Shown: positions 12,301 through 27,300 of the stretch, in pieces
How the letters are laid out: each line of letters opens with the position of its first letter
Position numbering within the stretch: position 1 is the first letter of the stretch
From: Anaspis maculata
Taxonomy: Eukaryota > Arthropoda > Insecta > Coleoptera > Scraptiidae
Direction of reading: 5' to 3'
Length of the DNA: 64,000 nucleotides
Assembly: GCA_949128115.1 (NCBI GenBank)
Contig: OX421967.1
Span: 56,308,855-56,372,854, forward strand
The notes under the pieces: generated by a model
Seen by the model: the letters and a program-made list of their open reading frames with translations, nothing else
What the model was told of the DNA's origin: nothing
Database searches by the model: none
Position numbers and translations under genes: made by a program

Positions 12301-15300
12301 TGAATGCAAACAACGCTTTAGCGCGAATACATTAATTCTAATGTTTCGTATAAATTCCGCTTACACTTACTCCTTTGATTTCGTACATTTCTCCAAGCAT
12401 ATGAGATTTGAGTGGGAACGAAGCTTTAGTGGAAATTATTTTACTGAAGATAGCCTTAAGCGAGTACGCCGATCCATCGCCTTGATATTTCAAACTTGAT
12501 TGCGAACGACGCTTCAGCACGTTTAATTTCATCTTATAATGTTTCGTTGACAGAGCGAGTGCTTTCGAAAATGATTTGGTTGAAATAAAGCTTGGTTCAC
12601 AGTTTCTCCAGTCCTGGATTTCCGTGCATTTCTTCAATCCGACGAGATTGCTGTGCAAACGAAGCTTTATTTATGTAATCGTTCACATGGTTTTTTTTAA
12701 GCACTTGCTGAACACGACAGATGATCAGTAATCGCTTTGATTGTGTAAACTGGGCTTAACTGATCGATTTACAAGTGTAAATTAGGCTTTATTTATATAA
12801 GCGAGTCACTTACATGCATGTCTTGCGTGACGATTCATTCATTGTGTAAACTGGGCTTAATGATCGATGTTCAAGTGTAAACTTGGCTTCATTCATACAA
12901 GCGAGTCGTGCTAGTTTTACGTCCTAGTTTACTAAGAACACTTGCAGAAAACGGAAGGACACTAGTGAAAGACTTTTTTCGTGAGCAGAGCTTTATTCGC
13001 TACTAGCTCCAGCTAAAAGGCAGTAATTCTTAAAACAAAATATAACGAGCTATCAGCTATCGCTTTTGGATATAATATGGTAGTTAATACAAGCTAAACT
13101 TCGTGTAAAATGAGCTTTATCTATTTTCACGAGCGCGAGTCTTTTAAAGCATTTGCTGAAAGCAACGCAGTGCTTGTAAGCCATTTTTATGGTGCAAACT
13201 ATTGCTGTGTAAACTGGGCTTTATACGAATCAATAAGCGATTCGTCTAACAAGCACTTGCTGCGAACTACAAGTGGCTATCGTATTTTTCGTGTAAACTG
13301 ACCTTTAGCTTTACAAGGGAGTCTCATATGAGCACTTGCTGGAAGCGACATAGATCGCTTGTGGATCTCTCTTTGGTAAACCGGGCTTCATTCACTTCAA
13401 ACGACTAAATTCACTTCAGTCATTTCAATTGCACTGGCTGTAAAAGAGAAGCGAATAGTTATACATTTTCGTGTAAAGTGAGCTTTGCCTTTACAGCCAA
13501 AGCTTCTAAAAGCCCGTGTTGAAAACAAAAAGCCGACAATTTTGTTTTTTTCATGTAAACAGGGCTTCACCTTCACAAGCGAGTGAACCAAAAAGCTAGA
13601 AGAAACAAACGACTATTATGAAAGGTTTTTGTGTAGACTAGGCTTTATTCGCGCTGGTCACTCAAATGGAACTTGCTGCAATTGACTTCGACTAGTTACC
13701 GTATTTCTCGTGTAAATTAGGCTTTATTAGACTTTTGTTGCTTTTTCTCCGTGAACAGAGCTTCATCTTCACAAGCAAATTGTATTCTCACGGGACACAA
13801 GCGCTACGGAAGACTAGTTATAGCTTTGTCAGTGTAAGTTTAGCTTTATCTCTACAAACGAATCGCCGAGATGTATCGGAGTTTGAAACTTGACAGCAGC
13901 AGTTCCGCCGAAAGTAATTGAAGCATCGTTTGCACTTGCAAGTTGAAAGTGAAGCTAGTCAAAGGCGGTGATTAAACTGCCTAAAGCAACTAAAGCATCC
14001 TTCGCCTTTCATAATAACGCTTCAAATACTCGACTGGAGCTTGGTTCGCATATTTAGCAATAGCTCGAATAGATAAAGCTCGATTGACGTTTAGTAGTAT
14101 ATTTTGGACCGAGAATTAAAGCTTGGCTTACACATTCAGCGATAGCTTGGCGAGTTTTTACAAGAGTAAAACTTTGATTTTCTTTCGAGCGAGAAGGATT
14201 CAAGTCGGCTCGTAAAGCTAATCGGCTCGTGAAGCTAAAGCTAGATTTACGTCTGGCGCTGTCGTTTCGACCAGTGTTTTACCAAAATAAAAGCTAAGTT
14301 TTCATTCAAATTCAAACGAGAAGCTTTTAAACTAAAGCTTGGCCTACACATTTAGCGTTAGCTCGTAGAGCTGAAGCTTGATTCACACCTTAATTTGCTT
14401 CTAGTAGTGTCGTTTCGACAAGTATTAGCTGGAAGAAAACTTTGATTCCCATAAGAATTTAAGCGGGCAGTAGATAATAAAGCTTAATCCACATTTAGAC
14501 GTCTTTCGTCTAATATTTACTTACCGAAATGAAGCTCTGATTTCTACTGTGATAAGATGACCACTAGAAACCAGACAGAAAACATTCAAACACGTATTGG
14601 TCTCTATGGGTTTCAATTTGTGCTTTAATCTTGGGATAAGACATTCACGGTCATTATTCTTAGTCCTGAATGCCTATGAACTGTATTCAAATCTAATAGG
14701 ATTTCCCTATACAAACCGCATTACCATAGAAGTCTTATAATCCTACAAGAACTTAATTTGGAAGATACTTTTTACAAACCTGTCAGTAATGTTTGTTGTT
14801 AAACCGGTACGAACCTACAGTAACCTACATCCAAACCAATAGAGGCTCGTATGGGGTTCAATATGTTTTCTATTAGTTTTCTCAACATTGTCCTTACCTA
14901 CAGCAGGGATAACGCAGGGATTTTACCTACAAAACTAGTACGTGTAATGATGAGATTGTATAGAAAACTTTACTTATGGCTGTATTACACTATACAATTT
15001 CTCGTACAATTTTCAGAACAATCTGTCAAAATAGTGTCAAAAAACAATGAACTTGATTGTTTAATTGACAGATTGTTCCAAAAATTGTACAATGAATTGT
15101 GTAGTGTAATGCAGCCATTATATAGAAGTTTGTTTGGGTTTGAATACGTTTTCTAATGGTTGAATACAGCAGACAGTATCCATCAACGCAAGTGCAGTAA
15201 AAACAACTTAGTTCCAACCAATAAAATTCAACCGATCCAATACATAACCGTTGAAACTTTTATGTGTTTCTATATGTTTTTCATCGGTTTTACATGTAAG

Positions 15301-18300
15301 CTATTGACGCGAGCATGGCGAAAAGTATCTTCTACCAATGGGATATCCCTATCTAAACCATTTTATCATGGGAACGTTTTGAACTTTTTGAGAACTAAAT
15401 TTGGTGCGATTCAATGTTCTTCAAATCCGTGTAAAATATTAGTTATCAAAGCAGCACGAACCCATAGGTCCCATAGTAACTCACATTTCAACCAATTCTA
15501 TTGGTTCCTTTAAAATTAAAGTTGGGAGTGAAACGTTTATTATCATAAAGATCCAGCAAATCTTATGAGAATCCTCAGGAGTTTGACCGGGTTGAATGTG
15601 TTTTCTTTTGGTTTCATAGGGTACAAACAATGAGAACTATTTCTTAAACCAATAGGATTTCCCTATCAAAACTACTTCACCATTTTATATTCTTCTGAGA
15701 ACTTTTGGTACGATTCAATCCTCAAATCCGTGTGAAATATTAATTGTCAAAGCAGACCCCGTAGACCCCTACGAACCTATAGATCCCATAATAGCTTACA
15801 TTCAAACCTACTGAGACTCCGATCGGTTGACGTGTTTCTATTGGTTTTCTTGAAATTGCACTTATAAGATAGAAGGAAAACGTTTTTATTATATCATCAA
15901 GATCCAGCAGACCCTACATGAGTCCTCGGAAGTTTCAATGGGTTGGAATGTGTTTTCTATCGGTTTCGTAGGTACCGAAAAAAAAATTATTTTTTTATTC
16001 AAAGTATTTTTTCCGTTTCAGATTTTTTTTGAGAATTAAATTTAGTACGATCCAATCCTCACATCCGTGTAGAATATGTGCTATCAAAGCAGCACGAGGC
16101 CATAGATCCCATAGTAGCTTACATTCAAACCAATTGCGATTCCGATGGGTTTATATTTTTCTATTGGTTTTCTTAAAATTGTACTTTTAAGGTGGAAGAA
16201 AAACACTTATATCATCAAAATCCATCAGACCCTATACATATAAATCCTCGAGAGTTTGAATGAGTTGGAATGTGTTTTTATTGGTTTCATACGGTACCGA
16301 CAATAAAAACTATTTCTAAACCAATTGGACTTCCTTATTCAAACTACTTTACCGTTTCAGAATTTTTCAAGAAATAAATTCGGATCGACTCATTCCTCAA
16401 ATCCCTGTCAAATATTAGTTGTCAACGCAGTACGAACCCATAGATCCCATAGTAACTTACATTCAAACCAATTGCGACCCTGGTGGGTGGATGTGTTTCT
16501 ATTGGTTGTCTTGAAATTGCACTTATAACTTGGAAGAAAAACGTTGATCATATCATCAAGATCCAGTTCAGACCCTGTATAAATCCCCGGGAGTTCAAAT
16601 GGTTTGGTAATGTGTTTTCTATTGGTTTCATGAGATAAGCACAATAAGTGTGCTTATTGTAGTAGTTGGGTGAGTAATATTGGATAGAGTTTCCCTATCC
16701 AAAGACATTTACCATTTTAGAGAATTTTTTGAGAACTAAATTTGGTACAATTCAATCCTCAAATCGGTGTAGAATATTTGTCGTCAAGGCACGAACCCAT
16801 AGATCCCATAGTAACTTACATTCAAACCAATTAGGACTCCGAGGGAGTTATGCATTTCTATTGGCTTTTTAAATTGCACTTATAACACGGATTGTACCTA
16901 CAAAACGAGGGTTGTAATTGTGGGATTGTATTCGAAGCAGTACGATCCAATAGCAGCCTTATTCGAACCAATAGAGACTCCTATAGGGTTTTGTTTTCCG
17001 CTATTTTTCAACTCTGCTCTCTGGATTGGACCTACATAATGATGTTCTTTAATTTATGGAGTTTTAACCAAAGCAGTACGATTCAATAGCAGCCTTTTTC
17101 AAACCGATATCCCCCAATTGGAGTTATTACGTATTCCATTGGTTTTTTGACATTGCCCTAATATGGGCGATTCAAGCTACAAAATGAGTGCTTGTCGCTG
17201 TTGAATTGTTTTCGCGATTTTAACCGCTCGTGGGCGCTGCGAAGCGTGTACAAAATAGCGGATTGAAAGCGGTTGCTAGGGCCTGTGTTAGGCGTTGCTA
17301 GAAGACTGTCAGACGGCAGATACACTTACTAGCTTCGCTATTTCAGCCGCCAGAGGGCGTCCAAACCTTAGATTTCGCAGAATCGCGGCACCTAGTACTG
17401 AAGCCTCGTTTACTACAATAAAACCAATTTTCTATAAAAATGTACGTTTGTTTCAAGCAAATAATTACGTAATAAATTTTTTTTAGCTGGACTGGAGGCA
17501 GTTTTTCGAAGATGCCATGCGTGTCGTCAATAAAAAAGTGACGCCCAAAGAAAGCATAGTGGTCTACGCCCCTGAGTACTTGGGCAACCTATCCTTGCTC
17601 ATTGATGAATACCAGAACTCGACCAAGGGAAAAATGTGAGTAGTATAAATTTAGCTTCATTTATATATATACTAAGCCAATTTTATTACTGAGGCATATT
17701 GGTACCAAGCCAATCTAAATATTAAGCCAATCTTGGTTTTATATTTGAATCTTTTTGAAAAGCCAACCTTTTCAACAAGCCTTACCATTCCAATTACAGC
17801 ATCCTGAACAACTACATGGTGTGGCAGACGGTGCGGATGTTCACCGGCTGCCTGTCCAAGGCCTTCCGGGACGCCTACAAGGGGCTCCGCAAGGCGCTGA
17901 TGGGTTCCGAGGGGGGCGAGGAGCCGCAGTGGCGCTACTGCATCCAGGACACCAACAACGTGCTCGGCTTCGCCATCGGGGCCATCTTCGTGCGGGAGGT
18001 CTTCCACCAGGACTCCAAGGACCAGGCCGAGGACATGATCAACCACGTGAGGGACGCCTTCAAGACCAACTTCAAGAACCTCAAGTGGATGGACGACGAC
18101 ACCAGGAAGGCGGCCATAATCAAAGCCGACGCCATCTCTGACATGATCGGTAAAGCTTTCTGAATTTTACTCTTGCTCACCTGATTTGAAAAATTGGTTG
18201 TGTCACCCTAAAACTTTCCCGACTAGTATCCAGGAACCTATGGAAATTTTTGTTCGAAACGTCCCTTATACCCTGGACACACTAGAAAGCTTGATGATCA

Positions 18301-21300
18301 TTAAGCACGAAACGTGATTACGTTTCCCGTGCTGTCACCAAGACAGCAAGGCAAGTTAAATGACGATTCATCGTTAATGATCATTAAGCTTTCTAGTGTG
18401 TCCAGGGTATTAGGGTGGGAAGTTGGAATTAGAGGGAAAGATTGGAAATAATTAGCAGGAAATTGAAAATTTGGTTAAAAAATTGGAACTTTCCGGGAAA
18501 ACATAAAATCTTGTTCGAAATCATCTTATTGTATTAATCGTCAATTACGGCTTCACTTTGAGCTCCATCATTTAAGTCCGGTCTCGAAAATCCAAGCCAG
18601 TTTTACCTTTTTAACTGGAAAATTCCCGGGAAATTGGAAGAAAAAAAATGGTTGGAAAATGTTTAAGAACCAGTTACTTACCTCTTGTTGAAAAAAGGGA
18701 GGAATCTGTTGACGGAATAAAAATTGAGAAAATTTGCAGTTTTTCCAGAGAGGAAAACTCGAAAACCGTGAGTCCGATTTCAGAGTTTTTCCTCCAAAAA
18801 TTGATTCAATCTTTCCTCCAACTTTCATTCCCAGCATGTCTGCACCTAAAATGGATATTCCGTGGAGCTCACCGCATGTCGAAGTTTGCACTGCAACTTT
18901 TTTAAACTCACGGAATGTGGCAATTTCATTTTGAAAAAATTACTGTCGGAAAACCGGAACCGTGTCGATTGTGAAAATGGGTCTACACGACGCCCAATCC
19001 AATTTACTTCCGATATCAGTAGAAATTATTCAAAAAAAGTCGATTCCCGAGCAAGAATGAGTTTTTGAGTGGAGTCCTGCATCAAGAGCGAGTCGATCTG
19101 GTCAAAACCCGGGTGAGAGGGCCCTCTTGGGTGGCAACGGCTAGGGGAAATTTTGAAAATTCATAACGCCCGACTAGAAAATGGTGGAAAACTGCAACTG
19201 CACACCTAATCTGACTCTTTTGTTGTGTTGCTTCCTGCCAAATTTGGTTCCAATCAATCGGATAGATTTTGAATAATCAAATAGTAAAGTTTTGAACTTT
19301 GACATTTTTTTATTATTTGACAGATGACAGGTAGGGCAATACTTTCAACTGTTCTAAATACAGTTTTTCAAGGGCTTTCAAATGACATACTGCAAGTCGA
19401 GTTCCGTGAGATATAGCTTCTGACATTAATTTGTTGATAGTGACAGTTCTGTTTGACAGATGACAGCCAAAAAGTAATGGGCTCGTTCCACGGACCAACA
19501 ATGTCCGCATGCTCAATCTCAAGTCGATCGGATTAAAGGTTCGGCAGTTATCGTAAAAGGTCACAGACACACAGACAGACGGACAGACATCATTCTGGAA
19601 ATGGTCTTAATCGTCGTGGGGGACTTCAAAATGGATATATCCGGCGAAATCGCAAAACTTTTTTCTGCACGATTACAATACTTCCCCTTCCCTGTTGGTG
19701 GGGGGGGGGGGTCGGGAAAGTGAAATACCTACGCACTTTTTTGAAAAAAATACTAACAGTTTTTTTTTTCGTCCTTTTTCAAGGCTATCCGGATTTCATC
19801 AAGGACGTGAACCAGCTGGACGAGAGGTACGAAAACTTGACGGTGCGGCCCGACACGTACTTCGAGAACAACCTCAACATCAATTTCTTCAATTTGCGGA
19901 AGAACCTGGAGAAAATCAACGAGGCTGTTAACAAAACTACGTGGAGTAAGTTTGCTTTTACAAAATCGGAGTTGGCTCAGGGGGCCCAAGTGTCAAACTT
20001 CCGGCCAATCCGGTGGCTCCAAGTTTCCTGAGCCGACTGCAATTTGTAATTTTTGTCAATCCCAAAGTACATTATTGGGAACTCTACTAATCGCCAGGTG
20101 TATAAAAATCGCATTTTGTCAACCAGAATCAATAATCGGAGCTTATTTGCTTGATTTAAACCAGGGAAAACCTCGTTTCAAAAAATTTACCATTCACATA
20201 ACCTCACAATTTCTGAAGAAAAATCTGCTTTCACCGATCGGATTGGCTTGGAATTTTTAGGTGAAAACGTACCTGGATTCTCACTAAACACGATTCACTG
20301 GCCATTTCCCTGGAGTTTTCAGTATTTTTCGCAGTTTTCCAGGTTAATTTCGAGCCCGGCAACCACAAGTTTTCACCACCTGTCATCGACTTCCTTTTGT
20401 TTATGTTTATTGTTTATAGTTACGTCAATTCGACCGCCTTGATTTTTTCGCGAGCGCGGCGCTTCTGTTATTGACAGCTACCAGTGGCGTGCTCGCATTT
20501 TTATTTTGGGGTTTGCAAAAAAAAAAATCGAATCTCACGCGTGAACTTGGCTTTATTCGTAGCAGGGTTGCCAACTGGCATTTGATTCTCCTTAGTTATT
20601 TTTCGTCATTTGTTTTTGATAGGTCGTTGAGGCCCAGTCTTATGAAACCGGAATAGCGTTAAGCTGAGTTCCCAGATGCGAATATTCGGACAGAAAATGC
20701 GATTTTATATGTTCAATCGCCCAAAAGCCCTCGAATTTTGAATTCGAGGGCTCTGATTGGCCAATATGACGACTTTGACATTAAATTTCGCATTTTCTGT
20801 CCGAATATTCGCAACTGGGAATCCAGCATTCGAGTATAAACCTGGGATAAATGGCATGCTGAATTGCTGACAATGGCGAGGGCAAAGGTAACCTACTAGG
20901 AGATTATACCGAGTATAATACCGAGCTTATCCCAGTTTCGTAAGACTGAGCCTGAATCGGATTCGTCATTCGTCTGAAATAAGAAGAGGCTCTGCCAAAT
21001 AAACTTGTGTCAAGTTGGCAGCAGTGCATGAATGACCAATCGAATGCTGAAAGCGAGTAAAGCTTGATTTAATTTAAACCACTTAAATGGCTGTGTGGGT
21101 ACAGAGTGAACATTATATAGGTAAAGCTTCATTTACGATGCATGCAAACGCTACTTTATTTGGCGAATATTGCGGCACTGGCTTGCGACGCATAATAAAG
21201 CTTGATTTACAATACAAGTGTAAGCTTCACTTAGCAATAAATACCGCGGCCGTCAGCTTGCCTCTTGAGAAGGGAGAACATTGGAATCATGAAGCTTTAA

Positions 21301-24300
21301 TATACCATGCAAACGCTGCTTTATAATTAGCTAACCTTGTGATTTTCGGAAAATACCTACCTTATATTCAAATGCGACTATAACTTTAAGCTCAAGCATA
21401 AAGCTTGTTTTACATTGCCGAAGTGTCTTCAAATAACACTGGCTTGTGACCGAGCTTGTGACGCATAATAAAGCTTGATTTACAATGCCAATTTAGGCTT
21501 TACTTAGTAATAAATACCGCGGCCTTCAGCTTGCCTCTTGAAAAAGGAAAAAATTGGAACCATGAAGCTTCATTTTACGATGCAAACGCTGCTTTAATAA
21601 GGTAATAGTGTGGTCTTCAGCGAATGCCTTTATATTCAAACGCGACTGGTTTGAAGTTCAAGCACAAGGCTTGTTTTTCATTGCTGGAAGTTCCTTCAAA
21701 TAACACGACTATGGCTTGGCGCGAAATAAAGCTTGATTTACAGTAATGCATGCCCAACACTGGCTTAACGCCTAATACAGCTTTATTTACAATGATGTAC
21801 CTACGCTTTACTCAGTAATAAATACCGCGGTTTGAAGTTTGCCCCTTGAGAAGAAAAAAAATTAAATATCAAGCTTCATTTACGTTGCAAACGCTGCTTC
21901 AATTAGCTAATATGTGGTTGTGGTTTTTGGCAAATGCCTGGATATTCGAACGCGACTAACTTGAAGCGTATAAAGCTTGCTTTACATTGCCGAAATGTCT
22001 TGGAATAACACTGACTTGACCCAAGATAAAGCTTGATTTACAATTTAAAAAAATTGGAAACATGAAGCTCCATTCAAGATAGGAAAAATTGGGTTCAATT
22101 TGATTTAAAGGTAAAATTGACAATTATCTCTGTGCAATACAGTTTTCTTGGTTAAATAACCAATTTTTTTTGGTCAAATCATTCTTTTCGATTGAAATTC
22201 ACAATTTTCTTGGTCAAACCGACAACTTTCTGGACCAGTTAACAATTTTGTTCGTCAGTCAAAATCTTTTAGGTAAAATTTACAATTTTCTTGGTCAAAT
22301 TAACAATTCTCTGGATCGAATCAACAATTTTCTTGGACTAATCAACAATTTTCTAGATCAAATTCACAATTTTCTTGGTTGAACCAACAATTTTGCTGGT
22401 CAAATCAACACTTCTCTTGGTGGGAATAACAATTCTCTGAATCGAAATGACAATTTTCTTTGTCAAATCAACAATTTTCTTGGATGAATTCAAGACATTT
22501 TTTGGTCGAGTCCCACAATTTTCTGGATCAGTCAACAATTTTTTTGGTCAAATTGACAATTCTCTGGATCAAATCAATAATTTTTTTGATCACATTCACA
22601 ATTTTATTGGTCAAAACAACAATTTTCTTGGTCAAATAACAATTTTCTGGATCAATTAACAATGTTTTAAGTGAAACACAATTTTCTGGGTCAAATATCA
22701 ATTCTCTGGAATGAATTGACAATTTTTCTCGTCAGATTCTTTTTTTTTTGTTGAAATTTATAATTTTCTTTGGTTGAATTAGCAATTCTCCGAGTCAAAT
22801 CAACAATTTCCTAGGTCAAATTAACAATTCCAAGGATCCAATCAACAATTTTCTTGGTCTAATCAACACTCCTTTTTAAACAGTTTTTAGGATCAGTGAT
22901 CAGTTAACAATTTTCTTCATCTAATTCAAATTTTTTTATCGTCAAACCCCAGGTCAAACTAACAATTCTCTTGATCAAATCAGCCATTTTGTCCGATCAA
23001 ATTCACAATTTTATTGGTCAAAGCAACCATTTCGTTGGTCAAATCAACACATTTATTCGTCAAGCAACAATTTTTCGAATGGAATCAACAATTTTTTTGA
23101 TGTAATCAACAATCCTCTATAAACAATTTTCAGGATCAGTTGACAATTTTTTTCGTCAAATTTTTTTATGGTCAAACCCTCGGTCAAACCCCAGGTCAAA
23201 CTAACAATTCTCTTGATCAAATCAGCATTTTTTCATCAAACTCACAATTTTCAACAATTTTATTGGTCTAACCAACGATTTCATTGGTCAAATTAACACT
23301 TTTCTTGGTATAATTCACAATTTTCTTGGTCAAATAACCAATTTTTTTGGTCAAATCATTTTTTTCAATTCAAATTCACAATTTTCTTGGTCAAACCAAC
23401 AATTTTATGGATCAGTTGACAATTTTGTTTGTCAGTTGAAAATCTTTTTGGTAAAATTTACAACCTTCTTGGTCAAATTAACAATTCTCTGGATCAATCC
23501 AACAATTTTCTTGGACTGATCAACAATTTTCTAGATCAAATTCACAATTTAACTGGACTAATCAATAATTTTCAAGATCAAATTGACAATTTTCTTGGTT
23601 GAACCAACAATTTTTCTGGTCAAATCAACACTTTTCTTGGTGGCAATAAGAATTCTTTGAATCGAATTGACAACTTTCTTTGTCAAATCAACAATTTTCT
23701 TGGATGAATTCAAGAAATTTTCAGTCGAATCCCACAATTTTCTGGATCAGTCAACAATTTTTTTGGTCAAATTGACAATTCTCTGGATCGAATCAATTTG
23801 TTTGATCACATTCACAATTTTTTTGGTCAAATCATTTTTTTCAATCCAAATTCACAATTTTCTTGGTCAAACCAACAATTTTCTGGATCGGTCGACAATT
23901 TTGTTTGTCAGTTAAAAATCTTTTTGATAAAATTTACAATCTTCTTGGTCAAAATTAACAATTCTCTGGATCTAATCAACAATTTTCTTGGACTGATCAA
24001 CAATTTTCTAGATCAAATTCACAATTTAACTGGACTAATCAACAATTTTCAAGATCAAATTGACAATTTTCTTGGTTGAACCAACAATTTTTCTAGTCTT
24101 GGTGGCAATAAGAATTCTCTGAATCGAATTGACAATTTTCTTTGTCACATCAACAATTTTCTTGGATGAACTCAAGACATTTTTCAGTCGAATCCCACAA
24201 TTTTCTGGATCAGTCAACAATGTTTTTGGTCAAATTGACAATTCTCTGGATCAAATCAATTTGTTCGATCACATTCACAATTTTATTGGTCTAATCAACG

Positions 24301-27300
24301 ATTTCGTTGGTCAAATAACAACTTTTCTTGGTATAATTCACAATTTTCTTGCTCAAATAACAACTTTTTTGGTCAGTTAACAATTTTCCAAGTAGAACAC
24401 AATTTCCTTTTTCATTATCAAACCTCAGGTCAAACTAACAATTCTTTTGATCAAATCAGCATTTTTTTTTATCAAACTCACAATTTTATTGGTCAAAACA
24501 ACAATTCGTTAGTCAAATTAACACTTTTATTGGCAGAATTCACAATTTTTCTGGTCAAACAACAATTTTCTGGATCAAATCAACAATTTTCTTGGTTTAA
24601 TCAACAATCCATCCTTCATGAATAATTTTCAGAATCAGTTGACAATTTTCTTTGTCGGATTGAATTTTTTTATGGTCGAACTAACAATCTCTTAATCAAA
24701 TCAACACTTTTTTTGATCAAATTCACAATTTTATTGGTCAAAACAACAATTTTCTTGGTCCAATCAACGATTTCATTGGTAAAATCAACACTTTTCTTGG
24801 TAGAATTCACAATTTTTTTGGTCAAATAAAAACTAACTGGATCAGTTACCAATTTTCTTGATAATGAACAATTTTCTGGAATAAATGACTAATTCTTTTC
24901 GTCAGATTCAAAAAAAATTTGATAAAATTCGCAGTTTTCCTTGCTAGAATTTCAATTCTCTGAGTCAATTTAACAATTTTTTTAAGTCTAATCAACAATT
25001 CTTTGTAAATAATTTTCTGGATCAGTTAACAATTTTCTTCGTCAAACTCAATTTTTTCATCGTCAAACTTTTCAATTCTCTTGATCAAATAAACAATTGT
25101 TTTTTATCAAATGGGCGATTTTATTGATCAAAGTGATAATTTTCTGGAACAAATCGACAATTTTCTTGGTGTAGTCAACGATTCGTTGCTTAAATCAACA
25201 CTTTTCTTGATAGGATTAACAATTTCCTGGATCAAATCAACAATTTTATTGGTCTAACCAACGATTTCATTGGTCAAATCAACACTTTTCTTAGTATAAT
25301 TCACAATTTTCTTGGTCGAATAACCAATTTTTTTGGTCGAATCATTTTTTTCAATTCAAATTCACAATTTTCTTGGTCAAACCAACAATTTTCTGGATCG
25401 GTTGACAATTTTGTTTGTCAGTTGAAAATCTTTTTAGTAAAATTTACAATCTTCTTGGTCAAAATTAACAATTCTCTGGATCTAATCAGATATTTTCTTG
25501 AACTGATCAACAATTTTCTTGGACTAATCAACAATTTTCAAGATCAAATTGACAATTTTCTTGGTTGAACCAACAATTTTGCTAGTCAAATCAATACTTT
25601 TCTTGGTGGCAATAAGAATTCATTGAATCGAATTGACAATTTTCTTTGTCAAATCAACAATTTTCTTGGATGAATTCAAAACATTTTTCAGTCGAATCCC
25701 ACAATTTTCTGGATCAGTCAACAATGTTTTTGGTCAAATTGACAATTCTCTGGATCAAATCAATTTGTTCGATCACATTCACAATTCTATTGGTCCAATC
25801 AACAATTTCATTGGTCAAATAACTACTTTTCTTGGTATAATTCACAATTTTCTTGGTCAAATAACTATTTTTTTGGTCAGTTAACAATTTTCCAAGTAGA
25901 ACACAATTTCCTTTTTCATGATCAAACTTCAGGTCAAACTAACAATTCTTTTGATCAAATCAACATTTTTTTTTATCAAACTCACAATTTTATTGGTCAA
26001 AACAACAATTTTCTTCGTCTAATCAACATTTTCGTTAGTCAAATTAACACTTTTGCAGAATTCACAATGTTTTTGGTCAAACAACAATTTTCTGGATCAA
26101 ATCAACAATTTTCTTGGTTTAATCAACAATCAATCCTTCATGAATAATGTTCAGAATCAGTTGACAATTTTCTTTGTCGGATTGAATTTTTTTATGGTCG
26201 AACTAACAATCTCTTAATCAAATCAACACTTTTTTTTGATCAAATTCACAATTTTATTGGTCAAAACAACAATTTTCTTGGTCCAATCAACGATTTCATT
26301 GGTAAAATCAACACTTTTCTTGGTAGAATTCACAATTTTTTTGGTCAAATAAAAACTAACTGGATCAGTTACCAATTTTCTTGATAATGAACAATTTTCT
26401 GGAATAAATGACCAATTCTTTTCGTCAGATTCAAAAAAAATTTGATAAAATTCGCAGTTTTCCTTGCTAGAATTTCAATTCTCTGAGTCAATTTAACAAT
26501 TTTTTCAAGTCTAATCAACAATTCTTTGTAAATAATTTTCTGGATCAGTTAACAATTTTCTTCGTCAAACTAAATTTTTTCATCGTCAAACTTTTCAATT
26601 CTCTTGATCAAATAAACAATTGTTTTTTATCAAATGGGCGATTTTATTGATCAAAGTGATAATTTTCTGGAACAAATCGACAATTTTCTTGGTGTAGTCA
26701 ACGATTCGTTGCTTAAATCGACACTTTTCTTGATAGGATTAACAATTTCCTGGATCAAATCAACAATTTTATTGGTCTAACCAACGATTTCATTGGTCAA
26801 ATTAACACTTTTCTTAGTATAATTCACAATTTTCTTGGTCAAATAACCAATTTTTTTGGTCGAATCATTTTTTTCAATTCAAATTCACAATTTTCTTGGT
26901 CAAACCAACAATTTTCTGGATCGGTTGACAATTTTGTTTGTCAGTTGAAAATCTTTTTAGTAAAATTTACAATCTTCTTGCTCAAAATTAACAATTCTCT
27001 GGATCTAATCAAATATTTTCTTGATCTGATCAACAATTTTCAAGATCAAATTGACAATTTTCTTGGTTGAACCAACAATTTTGCTAGTCAAATCCATACT
27101 TTTCTTGGTGGCAATAAGAATTCATTGAATCGAATTGACAATTTTCTTTGTCAAATCAACAATTTTCTTGGATGAATTCAAAACATTTTTCAGTCGAATC
27201 CCACAATTTTCTGGATCAGTCAACAATGTGTTTGGTCGAATTGACAATTCTCTGGATCAAATCAATTTGTTCGATCACATTCACAATTCTATTGGTCCAA

